A stretch of 64,000 bases of DNA from Rugalucina vietnamica (GCA_964017185.1 OZ024880.1:43909071-43973070); one strand, 5' to 3'; shown: positions 32,905 through 43,712, counted from the stretch's first letter. Program-made: numbers and translations. Notes: a model not told the origin generated them from the letters alone.

Positions 32905-33815
32905 TAAATGCTTCGTCTAATAACGTCCATTTACATTCACTTGAATGACCATTTCTGTGTTGTGTATTCATTGGAGTGGGACGTTTTTAATAGAATAATC
33001 GCCAAACAATTGACTGTTGCTTGCTCGACTGCAGCTGCAGATATTTATTAACCAATGACACTTGACGATTTTTCAAAATCGTTTTGTATTGATGCGTGGT
33101 GTTCTATGTAAAAGGATTGGATTTGCATCGGATTGACGGTCGAATTAATCAATGTCCAGCATTAAGTTAGCAAATACGAGGATGTTATTTAAGTGGTCGA
33201 TGACATTAGTGCGTGAAGTCTGGATAATGTTAATTGCTTCTTAAGAGTAGATGATCATCAAGTACTTGATATTAATGCCTGAATAATTATTACAATGGTA
33301 TTGTAATTATTGCAAATTATTTGTTTACTTGAAGGTATTGATATCATGTTGAAATAATATTTATTTAGACTTTTTGTTAAAATATTTATAGGTATATAGG
33401 TTATAATTCTGCTATTTTTGCAGGAATGTACATTGAAGAAAAAAGAACAAAGACAGAATTATATATATATAATTCTGATATGCAAATTTAAGACAACATT
33501 TTAAAAAATTAATACACTTAAAACATGAACAAACTTTAATAACAAAGAAAAAGATGCAGAAAACACCATTTTCAAATGTGATTTGTCGCTGATTTGCAAT
33601 AAAATCCAAAAACTGTATAGAGTGATATTTAATATACGCTTTTCTGTCTTTTGAAAAAAAAGTGTTTCTGATTGTTACTTCTAGGATTTTAGGGAGGAGG
33701 GATGAAGTGTTGGAATTTACAGACGATTCGTGTTGGAATAGAAAGTTTGTGTACAGACATTGATGTTGGAAATATTGTCCTGTGAGGAGTTTATCATGCA
33801 ACTTTGTAAGTACCA
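32905..33815. other. Unassigned AT-rich stretch
   Basis: The 137-codon minus-strand frame (33412-33825) is rich in F, I, K and N as expected from AT-rich DNA and starts inside a MITE-A end. I do not call a gene. Confidence 0.45.
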
Positions 33816-33819
33816 TTCT

Positions 33820-34046
33820 TCCCATGAGAAAACTGGCAATTTGGATTTCCGACTAGGTCAGACACAAACCAAGCTGTACAGCCACAGAAGCAGGCTAGAA
33901 GCTCAAAATTGTATTTAAGAAGAAGGGCGATTGTACTCTCTGTGTAGTGAAAAGGAAGACATTGATCAGCTGTGCAGTTACTGCACAGCTGATCTGCGTC
34001 TTTGTTTTCGTCGATGCATGTTGTTGGATTTCTTATGCGGCAGCTC
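33820..34046 (-). mobile_element. MITE-A copy, GCTGTGCAG subfamily, eroded ends
   Basis: CATGAGAAAACTGGC to GCAGCTC. Palindrome intact; no clear 4-bp duplication. Confidence 0.8.
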
Positions 34047-34150
34047 AAATTTTATAATTCATTTTTCTCTCAAAAAATAATTTTGATTAACCTTCACAAT
34101 CTTACAGGTTGTTCTTATAGAACAATATGCTATAACCCAAACATCAAGAT

Positions 34151-34372
34151 AGTGAGCATGGTGGCCCGGTGTTTTATGCATGTAGTTTATACGTCAGACT
34201 TTAGAGCAAGGGGTAAAGGTTTCAAGTCCCACTAGTGTCTGCTTGTGCCTTTGAGCGAGACAAATTACTTTCTCACAGTTCTGGTTTAAACCAGTGAAGC
34301 GCTTGCTCCAGCTCAACATGACTGAAAAATTGTTGACTGGGACATCAAACTACACAACAAACCAACCAACCA
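34151..34372 (+). repeat. tRNA-derived SINE, diverged copy
   Basis: B-box-like GGTTTCAAGTCCC, body TTTGAGCGAGACAAATTAC, tail CTGAAAAATTGTTGACTGGG and a run of CAAACCAACCAACC. Same family as 21540. Confidence 0.7.
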
Positions 34373-34374
34373 AC

Positions 34375-34490
34375 ATCAAGATGCCCTTTTGGCTCAGTTA
34401 AACTTCTGTTTTGTATAAAAGGGGTCATGGGTTTGATCATGGGCTATTGAGATCTTTTGGAGTTGAATTTTAACCAAGGTTCTTATCTCA
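34375..34490 (+). repeat. tRNA-like SINE head
   Basis: TTTTGGCTCAGTTAAAC (A-box-like) and GGGTTTGATCATGGG (B-box-like) follow the SINE directly. Resembles the piece at 7371. Confidence 0.35.
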
Positions 34491-34502
34491 GATAATTTAT
34501 AT

Positions 34503-34721
34503 GGGACCAATTGTTCAAAACTTAGCTAAACATCATCTTTAAAACTCAACCTCAACTCGTTAAGTAAATGCTGACTTTATGTTATTTTTATATAAAATGT
34601 GAGAATCCTTTGCATTGCAAAGGTTTATCAACAAAAAATAACAGTTTATTTGTAATATTCATGTTTGAAATTTTAACAAATCGTTAACTAACAGTGTCGT
34701 TAATTTTGAACAACTGGGCCC
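34503..34721. mobile_element. MITE-D copy 2, eroded hairpin
   Basis: Ends GGGACCAATTGTTCAAAACT and TTGAACAACTGGGCCC. The core keeps GTGAGAATCCTTTGCATTGCAAAGG but most of the right hairpin arm is deleted. Confidence 0.8.
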
Positions 34722-34804
34722 TATTTGTGTAATGTTAAGATGGAATACAATTATGCCATTGTAATAAATACAGCCGTTGTAAATGCCCATGCAAATGTTA
34801 AAGT

Positions 34805-35045
34805 ACGCAGGGATCAGGAAATGGCACAATCAGAACAAAAGTTCCACTCCAAAAACCGAGGTAAGAAAATACTTAATTGATAATCATGTACTGATAGAAA
34901 GAGGCTGAGTGAGCAGCTATTTCCCAACAGGTGGCCACTAAGTCATGCTAAATATATGAAAACATACAAATGAGGTGCACAAAACTACAACACCAAAACA
35001 TAAAACAAGTAGAATCACAACAGAAGTATTGCCTTATAAGTGCGA
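34805..35045 (-). repeat. Repeat H, copy 5 (minus strand)
   Basis: GATCAGGAAATGGCACAATCAG, GAGCAGCTATTTCCC and CACCAAAACATAAAACA are the reverse complement of H landmarks. Confidence 0.7.
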
Positions 35046-35285
35046 GTAATACATATTTATCAGCCATTGTATAAAATGGCTTGAAATACCTCAATTATCT
35101 TTTATACAATACAGTATTTGTTGACCTATGAAATATTGGAACTGTTGTCATCGGATTCCTGTAGCCAATGGTATACTTTAGTCCTGGACAAATGGTATAC
35201 TGTAAATTCGGAAATTTTTGTGAGAACTTAATTTTCTCAAACATTCGTGAATTTGATGCCTAGCGAATTCATTATTCTCGCTAAT

Positions 35286-35322
35286 CGATATATGAGTCAA
35301 TGTCAAAATTCGTCAAATTTTG
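35286..35322. repeat. Inverted repeat, left member (partner at 43318-43353)
   Basis: ATATGAGTCAATGTCAAAAT then TCGTCAAA recurs in reverse orientation 8 kb away. The pair could be the ends of one element enclosing the motif array, or two scattered copies of a small repeat. Confidence 0.5.
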
Positions 35323-35480
35323 AATGTGGGGAAAAAATAAAAAGCACCTGAAAGAAAGTTAAAATTTTTTTGTGTGAAAGTAACAAGCTAACCCTAAAGT
35401 AATCAAAACAAACTAAAGGTAATCTTAACAACCAATCAGATTGCTTAAATAGATCGTCAAAAGTCACATGACCAGGAAAA

Positions 35481-36688
35481 ATGTCCATACCGTAACAAAA
35501 TTTAAATTGTGTTTTTCTTTTGAATATGCAACAACTTTTTATTTCTGATGTATGCAATCCAATAAACAGATTGTTTCTACACATGTACTGAAGAAAAAAA
35601 ATCTACAACTGTAATGATAGTAGAAAAAACAGTGATCATACAAGCAAAAACGACTTTTTACAGATTTTAGATGTTTTCCGCTTTAAATAACATTTTTAAA
35701 AAGCATGTTGCTATACAACAACAATACTGCAGACAATTTATTCATCTTGATAATGTTGATTTTGTGGTAATGATCCACATGAAGTCTTTATAAAGAACTT
35801 ATTTTTAGAAATTTATTACCGTTACGGTACTGGACAAGATGCATGTTACGGTATGGACATTTTTGACTTTGGGCATTAATTATGTTGCTAAATGAAGACA
35901 GTGATTAAAAAAGATGTTTATTTATTTTCACCGAAAAATCCTCTTAGTGTGAATGCAAAAGAATGTAAACATAGAAAAGCAACTAATAAAATGTTACACA
36001 GTATATTCTTTTCTTATGTTGTTACGGTATGGACATTCTCTGTTACGGTATGGACATGATCTTATATTGATAAAATTGTTACGGTAAGGACATTTTTAGA
36101 ATAAATATCAATGCTTGCCTTTTTGATAGCACTACAGGCAAGAATGATTGAATGATATAACAAGTATTTAATCTTTTGGTATCTTCTATGGTGATTTAAG
36201 TCTAATAAGTTTTGTTGGTTTTCTGGTACAGTTAAACATTCTGAGATATCGTTACGGTATGGACCAGCATGTTACGGTATGGACATAACACATTTTGTAG
36301 GAAATAATTGCTCTCAATCATAATCCTGATAGCTTTCTTTTTCAATAAAATAATATATTTTACATGACATACAATTGTATTGCTTCTAGTTTCGATTTCC
36401 AAATGATTTTCCAGAAAAGGCATGGTATTTCACCAAAATGTCTTTACCGTAACGGAATAATTCCTATGAACGTATTTGTCTAAAAATTTCATTTATAAAA
36501 TTGGGTTTTAATAATCCTATTACTCTAATTGAAACAAGTTACAGTTTCTCATAGCAAATATATCTACATAAATAACACACAGGTTAATTTATTTTGCTGT
36601 TTATCAGTTGATGTCCATACCGTAACAATACGAGTCCTTACCATAACATTTTATTTTGTTATGGTAAGGACTGTTACGGTAAGGACAT
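35481..36688. repeat. Dispersed array of the 16-bp motif GTTACGGTATGGACAT
   Basis: Direct copies: 35845-35860, 36021-36036, 36042-36057, 36271-36286; variant GTTACGGTAAGGACAT at 36078-36093 and 36673-36688; partial or altered copies at 35821-35835, 36251-36264 and 36658-36671. Reverse copies: 35481-35496, 36438-36453 (one base changed), 36611-36626, 36634-36647. Spacing is irregular, from 6 to over 300 bases, and orientation is mixed, so this is not a tandem satellite. One further copy (41022-41037) and a weak one (40827) lie beyond the LINE at 36717-40706. The arrangement is like clustered protein-binding sites, e.g. subterminal repeats of a large DNA transposon; the binding protein is unknown. 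Confidence 0.85.
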
Positions 36689-36705
36689 ATTTTAAGTAAT
36701 TTCTA

Positions 36706-36716
36706 TCTTAAATAAT
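36706..36716. repeat. Target-site duplication of the LINE, left copy
   Basis: TCTTAAATAAT here and at 40707-40717 brackets the 3990-bp LINE. Confidence 0.8.
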
Positions 36717-39700
36717 GATAGTTCGTCTCTCACTAATGAGAAAGACCATCATTATTTCTTGAATTGTGCTGATGTGTGTTGGTGAGTTCTTTGATGGCTG
36801 ACTAGGCCAATTCTGGCTCTAAACTGTCGATTGCAAGTAGAGCAAGTCAATGTCATAGAGTCTGCTGGTGGCACATTTGTTTTGGCTTTGCGCTCTCTTT
36901 GCTTTCTTTCAGCTTCAAAGATTCTCTTCTTTTCATAGAGAGCTGCTCCTTTGTTGATGAGACCTCGCCACTTTGATCGCTCCTGTGCAGTCTGTTCCCA
37001 GGACCCCATTGGTATTTCGAAATCCTTCAGAGAGGCTTTGAGGGTGTCTTTGTAGCGTTTCTTCTGGCCACCTTGAGAGCGCTTTCCCTCCTGTAGCTCT
37101 CCATAGAAAACTTTCTTTGGAAGTCGCGCATCAGGCATTCTTATAACATGGCCAGTCCATCTTAGCTGTGCTAGCTTTAAGACTGTATGCATGCTTTGCA
37201 TCCCTGCTTTCCTCAGGACCTCTGTGTCTGGAATCTTGTCCTGCCACTTGATTTTTAACAACTTTCTCAAACAGCTTAAGTGGAAATGGTTAAGTCTCTT
37301 TGCATGGCGTTGGTATACTGTCCAGGTCTCACATGCGTACAAGAGGGTTGGCAGTACCACAGCCTTGTAGACTTTCAGCTTGGTGTCAAGCTTGATTCCA
37401 TTTCGCTCCCAGACATTTGCACGGAGTCTTCCGAATGCCACACTAGCTTTTGCAATTCTGGCAGTGATCTCATCATCAATATGCACTGCTCTGGAGAGAG
37501 TGCTTCCCAGGTAGGTGAACTTGTCAACAACTTTCAGTTTTTGCCCATTCACAGTGATGGTTGGTTCATTATATGGTTTTCCGGGGGCTGGTTGGTGTAC
37601 AACCTCTGTCTTTTTTGTGCTGATTGTGAGATCATAGTTATCACATGACTGTGAGACTTGATCCATGGCTCTTTGCATTTTTGCCTCTGTGTTGGCATTC
37701 TTATCCATATCATCTGCATAGAGGAGATCATCTAGCACATCAGTCTGGACCTTAGTTTTGGCTTGCAACCTTCTGAGGTTGAATATGTTGCCATCAAAAC
37801 GGTACCTAATTGGAAAACCAGTGTCACTGTCCTGAAAAGCATCCATAAGCATGGCAGAAAACATCATGCTGAACAGTGTTGGTGCCAGAACACAGCCTTG
37901 TTTGACCCCATTTGTTACTTCAAATGGTTCAGAGAACTCTCCATCATTTTGCACACGTGCCTGCATGCCATCATGAAACTGCCGCACCATAGCTATGAAT
38001 CTGGGTGGACAGCCAAACTTGGCCATGATTTTCCAGAGTCCATCACGACTAACAGTGTCAAAAGCTTTGGTGAGGTCAACAAACGTCATGTATAGATCTA
38101 CATTCTGTTCTTGGCATTTCTCCTGAAGCTGTCTTGCTGTGAAGATCATGTCTATTGTCCCTCTGTCTTTTCTGAATCCACATTGACTTTCTGGGATAAG
38201 TCCCGTCTGATCAAGATGAGCATTCAGACGATTTAACAGAATTTTTGCAAGTATCTTCCCAGCAATTGATAGGAGGGAGATGCCTCTGTGATTGTCACAG
38301 ACTTGAGGATTTCCTTTCCGCTTGTATAGGTGGATTATGGATGCATCCTTAAATTCTTGTGGGATAGCCTCCTTCCTCCACATACAGTGAAACAACTCTG
38401 TCAGTTTCTCTGCCATGGGTAGCCCCCCAGCCTTGTAAACTTCGGCAGGAATTGCATCTGCACCTGGGGCTTTGCCAGATGATAGTTGTTGAACTGCTTT
38501 TCTTGTTTCCGTAACGGTAGGAAATTCATCTAACAGAACATTGCACTCTATCTGTGGAAGTCTGTCGATTGCATCCTGATTGATGCTTGATGGTCGATTA
38601 AGCACACTATTGAAGTGTTCTGCCCACCTTTCCAAGATAGCTTCTTTATCTGTGAGAAGAGTGTTTCCATCTGCACTGAGCAATGTGGTGGCTCCAGAAC
38701 TCTTTGGACCATAAATGGTTTTCAGTGCATCATGAAATTTCTTCATGTCCTTTCTATCCGCAAAAGACTGAATTTCTTCTGTTTTCTTCCTCAGCCAGGA
38801 ATCTTGCATGTCCCTAAGCTTGGTCTGGACTGTCTTACAAATGTTGCTGTAGGCTGCTTTCTTTGATACTGAGCTAGTATCATCTTGATGTGCCTTGAGC
38901 AAACGGTGCTTTTCTTCAAGAAGCCTCTGAATTTCATCATCATTCTCATCAAACCAGTCTTGATGTTTGCGAGATGGATGGCCTAAGGTGCTTGCAGCTG
39001 AAGAAAGAACTGTTTTATGGAAAACTGTCCAGTTTTCTTCGGGGTCCTCTGAACTGAGATTCATTGCATCCAGTTGGTTGCAAATGTCTGTTAAGAAATC
39101 TTGTCTCATGCTGTCTTTATTCAGCTTTGAGACATCCAGTCTCTTAGGAGCTTTCTTGCCTTGAGGTCGCCTCGCAGGCTGTATTCTTAGGTTGAGTTTG
39201 CTGACAACCAGTCTATGATCTGTCCAGCAGTCTGCACCACACATAGTCTTTGTCACTTTAACATCCTGCCTGTCTGTTCTCCGCACTATGACATAGTCTA
39301 TGAGATGCCAGTGTTTGGAACGGGGATGCATCCAGGATGTTTTGTTCCTATTAGGTAGACGGAAGACTGTGTTGGTGATTAGAAGATCATGTTCAGCACA
39401 CTTCCTGAGAAGCAAGAGACCATTGCTGTTGCACTTTCCAACCCCTTCTGGACCTATAACTCCTTCCCAGGTCTGGTGGTCTGTACCCACTCTGGCATTA
39501 AAGTCGCCAAGAAGGATAAGCTTGTCTGTGCAGGGTGTTGCAGAAATAACATTGTCTAGGTCATCATAGAACTTGTCCTTGACCTCATCTGGATTGGTCA
39601 TTGTGGGTGCATAAGCACTGACAATAGTTGCATGTTTATTGCCTGACAGAGGAAGTCTCAATGTCATTAGACGGTCATTAATGCCTTTTGGCAATCCTGA

Positions 39701-40706
39701 CAGCTTACCAACAAGTTCTGTTTTGATGGCAAAGCCAACTCCTGCTTCACGCCTTTCTTCACTTTTGCGTCCACTCCAGAAGAAGGTGTATCCAGCACCA
39801 ACTTCTTTGATCTCCCCAACATCTGCGAACCGAGTCTCACTCAATGCAGCTATCTGTATATCATACCTCCCAAGTTCTCTGCCCACAAGGGCCGTTCTAC
39901 GCTGTGGTCTATCTGACCCAGCACTATCCATTAAAGTGCGCACATTCCATGCGCCAATCCGTAAGGGGATTACTCTAGCTTTTTTCTTTGTATTTCGACC
40001 GCTTAAGGGGATCCCCGCTGATCGCGGTTAACCAGCCAGGGGGTTTGAAGCAGGCAATTGTTTAGGGCACCTTTTCTAGCCCCTTCCCCATGCTACGGGG
40101 GTGAGCAGTGCGGTCCTAAATAGGTCTGCTCAGTCACTCAGCCGCCTGCCGAATTCTGCTTACTGCTTCTCCTCACAGAAAGCGACCATTAGAACCGAGC
40201 CGCCTGTGTGCAGGTCTGCAACTACAGCTCCCAGTGTGTCCTACACCTGCTGCTTCGCCACTCGCCCATCGCCACAGGACTTTGTAGGTATGTGGGTGCA
40301 AGTGTGATGAAATTGTTGTGTATGCAAGTGCTTGTGTGTTGAGAAATAAGATGACATGCGCTATGAAATTGGATTATAGTGAGGAAGAGGTGCGCAACGT
40401 CAACCTCACTCTCTAGTCCTCGCCCAGCTGCGCCCAGAGGCAAGACACAGGTCAAGACGTCTGGAGTTGGGTTTGGATGCAGTGGATGACCGTAACATCT
40501 TTAGTGCCTTGTCACGCTCTGCATGTTCCACAACATGTTGCTGTATCGCTTTCTGAACCGTTGAATCAGATGATTTCTTCCGCTCCATCTACCGAAACAG
40601 TCTTTGCATATCTGGACTAGGCATATCCAGACACACAGGTTTGATTTTGGAGTTTCCTTCTCCTAGATGAATTGCTGGCCACAGCTGAAGAGCTCCATCT
40701 ACCCTT
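36717..40706 (-). mobile_element. Near-complete non-LTR retrotransposon, 3990 bp
   Basis: Bounded by an 11-bp duplication (36706-36716, 40707-40717). Order on the minus strand: about 680 bases of 5' leader (40706-40028), the polyprotein ORF, then a short 3' UTR of about 35 bases ending near ACTATCATT. The leader contains a conserved-looking block (40090-40030, GGGGAAGGGGCTAGAAAAGG on the minus strand). It sits inside the GTTACGGTATGGACAT array and is therefore younger than that array. The intact ORF and near-intact duplication indicate a recent insertion. Confidence 0.85.
36752..39943 (-). CDS. LINE polyprotein: AP endonuclease, reverse transcriptase, C2H2 zinc finger
   Basis: 1063 uninterrupted codons. 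Residues 30-250 form an APE-type endonuclease that nicks target DNA: LSETR (E36), SAYAP, GDFNARVG (146-153), LIDYVIV, TDHR (241-244). Residues about 480-815 are the reverse transcriptase: GKAPGADAIPAEV, DNHRGISLLSIAGKILAK, QCGFRKDRGTIDMIF, FVDLTKAFDT, GVKQGCVLAPTLF, YADD (742-745) with both catalytic aspartates, and FTYLGSTLS. The C-terminus has a C2H2 finger (C1034, C1037, H1050, H1054), probably for nucleic-acid binding. The start given is a GTG; the open frame runs upstream to a stop at about 40028 (IPLRIGAWNVRTL precedes) with no ATG, so the true start is uncertain. All catalytic residues I can check are present, so it may be active. Clade (RTE-like or relatives) not settled. Confidence 0.93.
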   Translation of the reverse strand: MRTLMDSAGSDRPQRRTALVGRELGRYDIQIAALSETRFADVGEIKEVGAGYTFFWSGRKSEERREAGVGFAIKTELVGKLSGLPKGINDRLMTLRLPLSGNKHATIVSAYAPTMTNPDEVKDKFYDDLDNVISATPCTDKLILLGDFNARVGTDHQTWEGVIGPEGVGKCNSNGLLLLRKCAEHDLLITNTVFRLPNRNKTSWMHPRSKHWHLIDYVIVRRTDRQDVKVTKTMCGADCWTDHRLVVSKLNLRIQPARRPQGKKAPKRLDVSKLNKDSMRQDFLTDICNQLDAMNLSSEDPEENWTVFHKTVLSSAASTLGHPSRKHQDWFDENDDEIQRLLEEKHRLLKAHQDDTSSVSKKAAYSNICKTVQTKLRDMQDSWLRKKTEEIQSFADRKDMKKFHDALKTIYGPKSSGATTLLSADGNTLLTDKEAILERWAEHFNSVLNRPSSINQDAIDRLPQIECNVLLDEFPTVTETRKAVQQLSSGKAPGADAIPAEVYKAGGLPMAEKLTELFHCMWRKEAIPQEFKDASIIHLYKRKGNPQVCDNHRGISLLSIAGKILAKILLNRLNAHLDQTGLIPESQCGFRKDRGTIDMIFTARQLQEKCQEQNVDLYMTFVDLTKAFDTVSRDGLWKIMAKFGCPPRFIAMVRQFHDGMQARVQNDGEFSEPFEVTNGVKQGCVLAPTLFSMMFSAMLMDAFQDSDTGFPIRYRFDGNIFNLRRLQAKTKVQTDVLDDLLYADDMDKNANTEAKMQRAMDQVSQSCDNYDLTISTKKTEVVHQPAPGKPYNEPTITVNGQKLKVVDKFTYLGSTLSRAVHIDDEITARIAKASVAFGRLRANVWERNGIKLDTKLKVYKAVVLPTLLYACETWTVYQRHAKRLNHFHLSCLRKLLKIKWQDKIPDTEVLRKAGMQSMHTVLKLAQLRWTGHVIRMPDARLPKKVFYGELQEGKRSQGGQKKRYKDTLKASLKDFEIPMGSWEQTAQERSKWRGLINKGAALYEKKRIFEAERKQRERKAKTNVPPADSMTLTCSTCNRQFRARIGLVSHQRTHQHTSAQFKK

Positions 40707-40717
40707 TCTTAAATAAT

Positions 40718-42212
40718 AGTAATGCATTAAAACATGGTAGCAAAAGTGGTTTGCTATTGAGAAATGTAATTGGATCAATATGTCAGAATCAGACCTTTTT
40801 CAAAGTATTCACTGTGCTTATATCTCGTTACGGTCAGTGGACACACAAAAAATATACTCTTCTGGGCTTACTCACTGAAACAGTATTTTCCTTGAGCAGT
40901 TCAGTAGCAGCATTTCCAAACACATGCAATGCTTGTAAATAGAAAGTGCCCAGTGAGCATGACAGATAATCAGATTTGCCAACATACGGGATCCTATATT
41001 ATTTTGTCGATTTATCACTGCGTTACGGTAAGGACATAAATCCAGGGACGGATTTATTATTGCCAAAAAATATGAAAAATAAAATGAAATATCCCATTTT
41101 GAAACCTCTTATATTTACCTTAATAGTGTTCTTTTTGATACAACCAGTCAAAACTACCCAAATATTTACAGCAACTTGCAAAAGTTGTGCTGAATCTTCA
41201 ATTTTTTTCGAGGGACAGGCAAAAATGATGAAAAATGAGGTTTTAAATCTGCAAAAAAGGTATTTCTACACCAATCAAATACTGTTTTATCATTTACTAT
41301 TATCAAGCATGATCAGTAGTATCATATGAAACAAGAAAATTATAGCATGTTCTTAGTAACATGCTATATGGAGGGGTTCATAGAAATTTGGAAGTTTAAA
41401 ATAATATGAGATTGTGATAGAAGTCTACACTGACAAGAAGAATGATTCCTTTAGTAACGTATAGTGCATTTTCATACCAAATAAAACAGATACTGTGTTA
41501 AACCGTGAATTGCTTCATCACCACGTCTGAAAAATAAATTGTTGACTTGACCTTTCATTAAAACTTAAAAGAAACAAACAAACATATGTAAAATTCCATC
41601 AGCAAAGAAAGTTTTATTCTTGCTGTCTGAGTGACCCAAAGTTGTATAGCGTGCTTGTGCCTAACCTGAATAGATTCTCTGAGTCTCCAAACAACGATTT
41701 AAAATACATGATGAAAGTTTGATTTTGCTAGGGCCAATCAGAATAATACTAAATATCACATAATCAAGCAATAATGGAAGGACAGTGTGAATCCAGTATG
41801 GTTCGAATTTTATAAACCTGTGCTATAAATACAATTTAAATTTAAGGTTGTGTGACATAAGCCAAAATCTGCTAGCATGTGACCCAAATGGTATAATCTT
41901 AAAAGTGAGGTTAAACCGAAACGCTAAAATCTTCATCCATAAGGCTTGGTTAGGGGTAGTGTGATCTGATCCAGACTTTGCCTTAGCTGTTTGTTTTGTA
42001 AATAACACTGACAAAATATCTCGGGCATTCACCTAGATATACTCTATTTTCCGTGACAAAAATGTGAAACAATACATGTCTGTAGACATGTTACATTTCA
42101 AGATGACGTTTTCTGTAAACATACTTTCAAAACTTAAAAAAGTCACATAGTTGAAACAGCAAATAAATGAATCAAAAGTTTCCGAATTCCCCAGAATTTT
42201 TCCTAAAATCTG
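40718..42212. other. Stretch right of the LINE with two motif copies
   Basis: Holds GTTACGGTAAGGACAT (41022-41037) and a weak GTTACGG at 40827. The 117-codon frame at 40976-41329 begins in the motif region and shows only hydrophobic AT-rich residues. Nothing else recognised. Confidence 0.5.
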
Positions 42213-42216
42213 ATAT

Positions 42217-42449
42217 GAGCCTGTGCGTGAGAAAACCAACACTTTGGGTTCCAACCAGGTCCGACACAAATCGGGCTGTACAGTCACAGAAGATGGATAG
42301 AGGCTGGAAATTTCGGATTAAGAAAGCAGATGAATTGTACTATCCGTGTAGCGAAAACAATGGCGCTGATCAGCTTCACAGTTACTGCGAAGCTGATCTG
42401 CGCCTTTGTTTCGCCTATGCAGATTGTTGGTTTTCCCATGCCGTGGCTC
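42217..42449 (-). mobile_element. MITE-A copy, duplication ATAT
   Basis: ATAT at 42213-42216 and 42450-42453. Complete; core CTTCACAGTTACTGCGAAG. Confidence 0.9.
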
Positions 42450-43201
42450 ATATATCTTTTGTGAACTTTTGCACTACAGCAATTTAGATATTTTTTCACC
42501 ACTTTAAATTACAAACGGTTGCATTTTAAGAGTTCGATAAATATCAATACATTTATTTTTGTGTGGCGTCGTGTGATGTAGCATAAATCCGTACTGTAAG
42601 AAATCCGGTTTAGGTGCGGTTTTCTTGCGTTCTAAGTAAATCACAATATATATTGTTGTGTACATAAAATTCTTCACATGCTACTATGTGGTGACCCATG
42701 ATTAGCTTTGTAGCTTTGATATTATCAATGTCCGGAACGGACAGTATCGGTTCGTCTCGGACAGTTTGGTCGAATCCGGTAATTCGTGATACCGCATGTC
42801 AATCATCTATGTACAGCGGACGTGAAAGAGAACATTGTATTGGAAACAACATAATTTCATATGGATCGTTTCCCGATAAAACCCGATAAATAGGTCAACG
42901 AGAGAGCTCGTCCAAATCTTATAATTTAAAAACATTTGAAACTAAGCAACCCTAGTTAATATCATTAAACAATACATCTCAAGTTTAATTTTATTATAAG
43001 CATCGTATGTACTGATCATGTTAGCGTGAAGAAAATAGATTTATTTATCGAAGTGAAAGTGACAAAAAATGGCCGACAAAACAAACACTAGCCTAGTCTA
43101 GCCTCGAAGTGTGAGGCCCAAGAAAGGGAATTCAATATCGTGTATAGAAACAGAAATGAAAATGCACCTTCATAAACCCCTAAGGAGCCTTCTTACGTCA
43201 A
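42450..43201. other. Unique stretch upstream of a possible first exon
   Basis: No repeats recognised. More GC-balanced than its surroundings near 42720-42800 (TCCGGAACGGACAGTATCGG). It could be a promoter and 5' UTR, but no TATA/Inr pair is convincing. Confidence 0.3.
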
Positions 43202-43285
43202 ATGATTGACAGAATACTGAAAACATATGGAGAGGTCAATTCTACGGCTAATGGCTACCCTCCAGAAAACTCAAATCAAGATCTG
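43202..43285 (+). CDS. Possible first coding exon (28 codons)
   Basis: ATG at 43202, an in-frame stop 21 bases upstream, then MIDRILKTYGEVNSTANGYP PENSNQDL, ending in phase 0 at a strong donor, CTG|GTAAGT (43286-43291). The other two frames are closed. I do not recognise the peptide. It lies just left of the inverted repeat at 43318-43353, so it could belong to a mobile element instead. No second exon in compatible phase was identified. Confidence 0.25.
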
Positions 43286-43317
43286 GTAAGTGGTTTTCAT
43301 AAAATATTGAGAAGACA

Positions 43318-43353
43318 AGAATTTTGACGAATTTTGACATTGACTCATATACC
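43318..43353. repeat. Inverted repeat, right member (partner at 35286-35322)
   Basis: GACGAATTTTGACATTGACT followed by CATATA, the reverse complement of the left member. Confidence 0.5.
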
Positions 43354-43439
43354 ATAATGACTACATGAGCACACATTGGCTTATTCAAGACTTAACAAAT
43401 ATTTCTGAAGTAGGAAATTAATCAAAATTTGCAAAATCA

Positions 43440-43712
43440 TCAGGAAAACATGTCCGTGAAATGTATATCCCCTTCAACCCCACTTTTGTAGTAAAACTGG
43501 GGGATACAGGGGTACACATATTTTTCTTATTTTTGCTCTAAAACATAAATTGTGGCTTCTCGTTAGTACCGCCTCGCCGAGGCAGTTCTAACTTGTATCC
43601 ACAATCTATGTTTTGAGCAAAAATAAGAAAAATATCAAATTTTTTCTACTGAAAATTTTCATTTTTTCCAACACTAAGAAATATCTGTATATCGCATGGG
43701 TTTTTCATAATG
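43440..43712 (+). mobile_element. MITE-B copy
   Basis: TCATCAGGAAAACATGTCCG to TTTTTCATAATGA. Palindrome centre CCGCCTCGCCGAGGC. Confidence 0.85.

Noticed and set aside
33412-33825. 137-codon minus-strand frame
   Set aside because: Composition dominated by F, I, K and N as expected from AT-rich DNA; begins in a MITE-A end; no domain.
35481-36688. GTTACGGTATGGACAT array as an ordinary satellite
   Set aside because: Unit spacing and orientation are irregular and the spacers are unrelated, so it is reported as dispersed sites instead.
37280-40031. Plus-strand frames of 60-130 codons opposite the LINE ORF
   Set aside because: Antisense shadows of the 1063-codon minus-strand polyprotein.
40101-40588. 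Short frames in the LINE 5' leader as a possible ORF1
   Set aside because: The frames are short, on both strands and lack a gag-like or zinc-knuckle motif.
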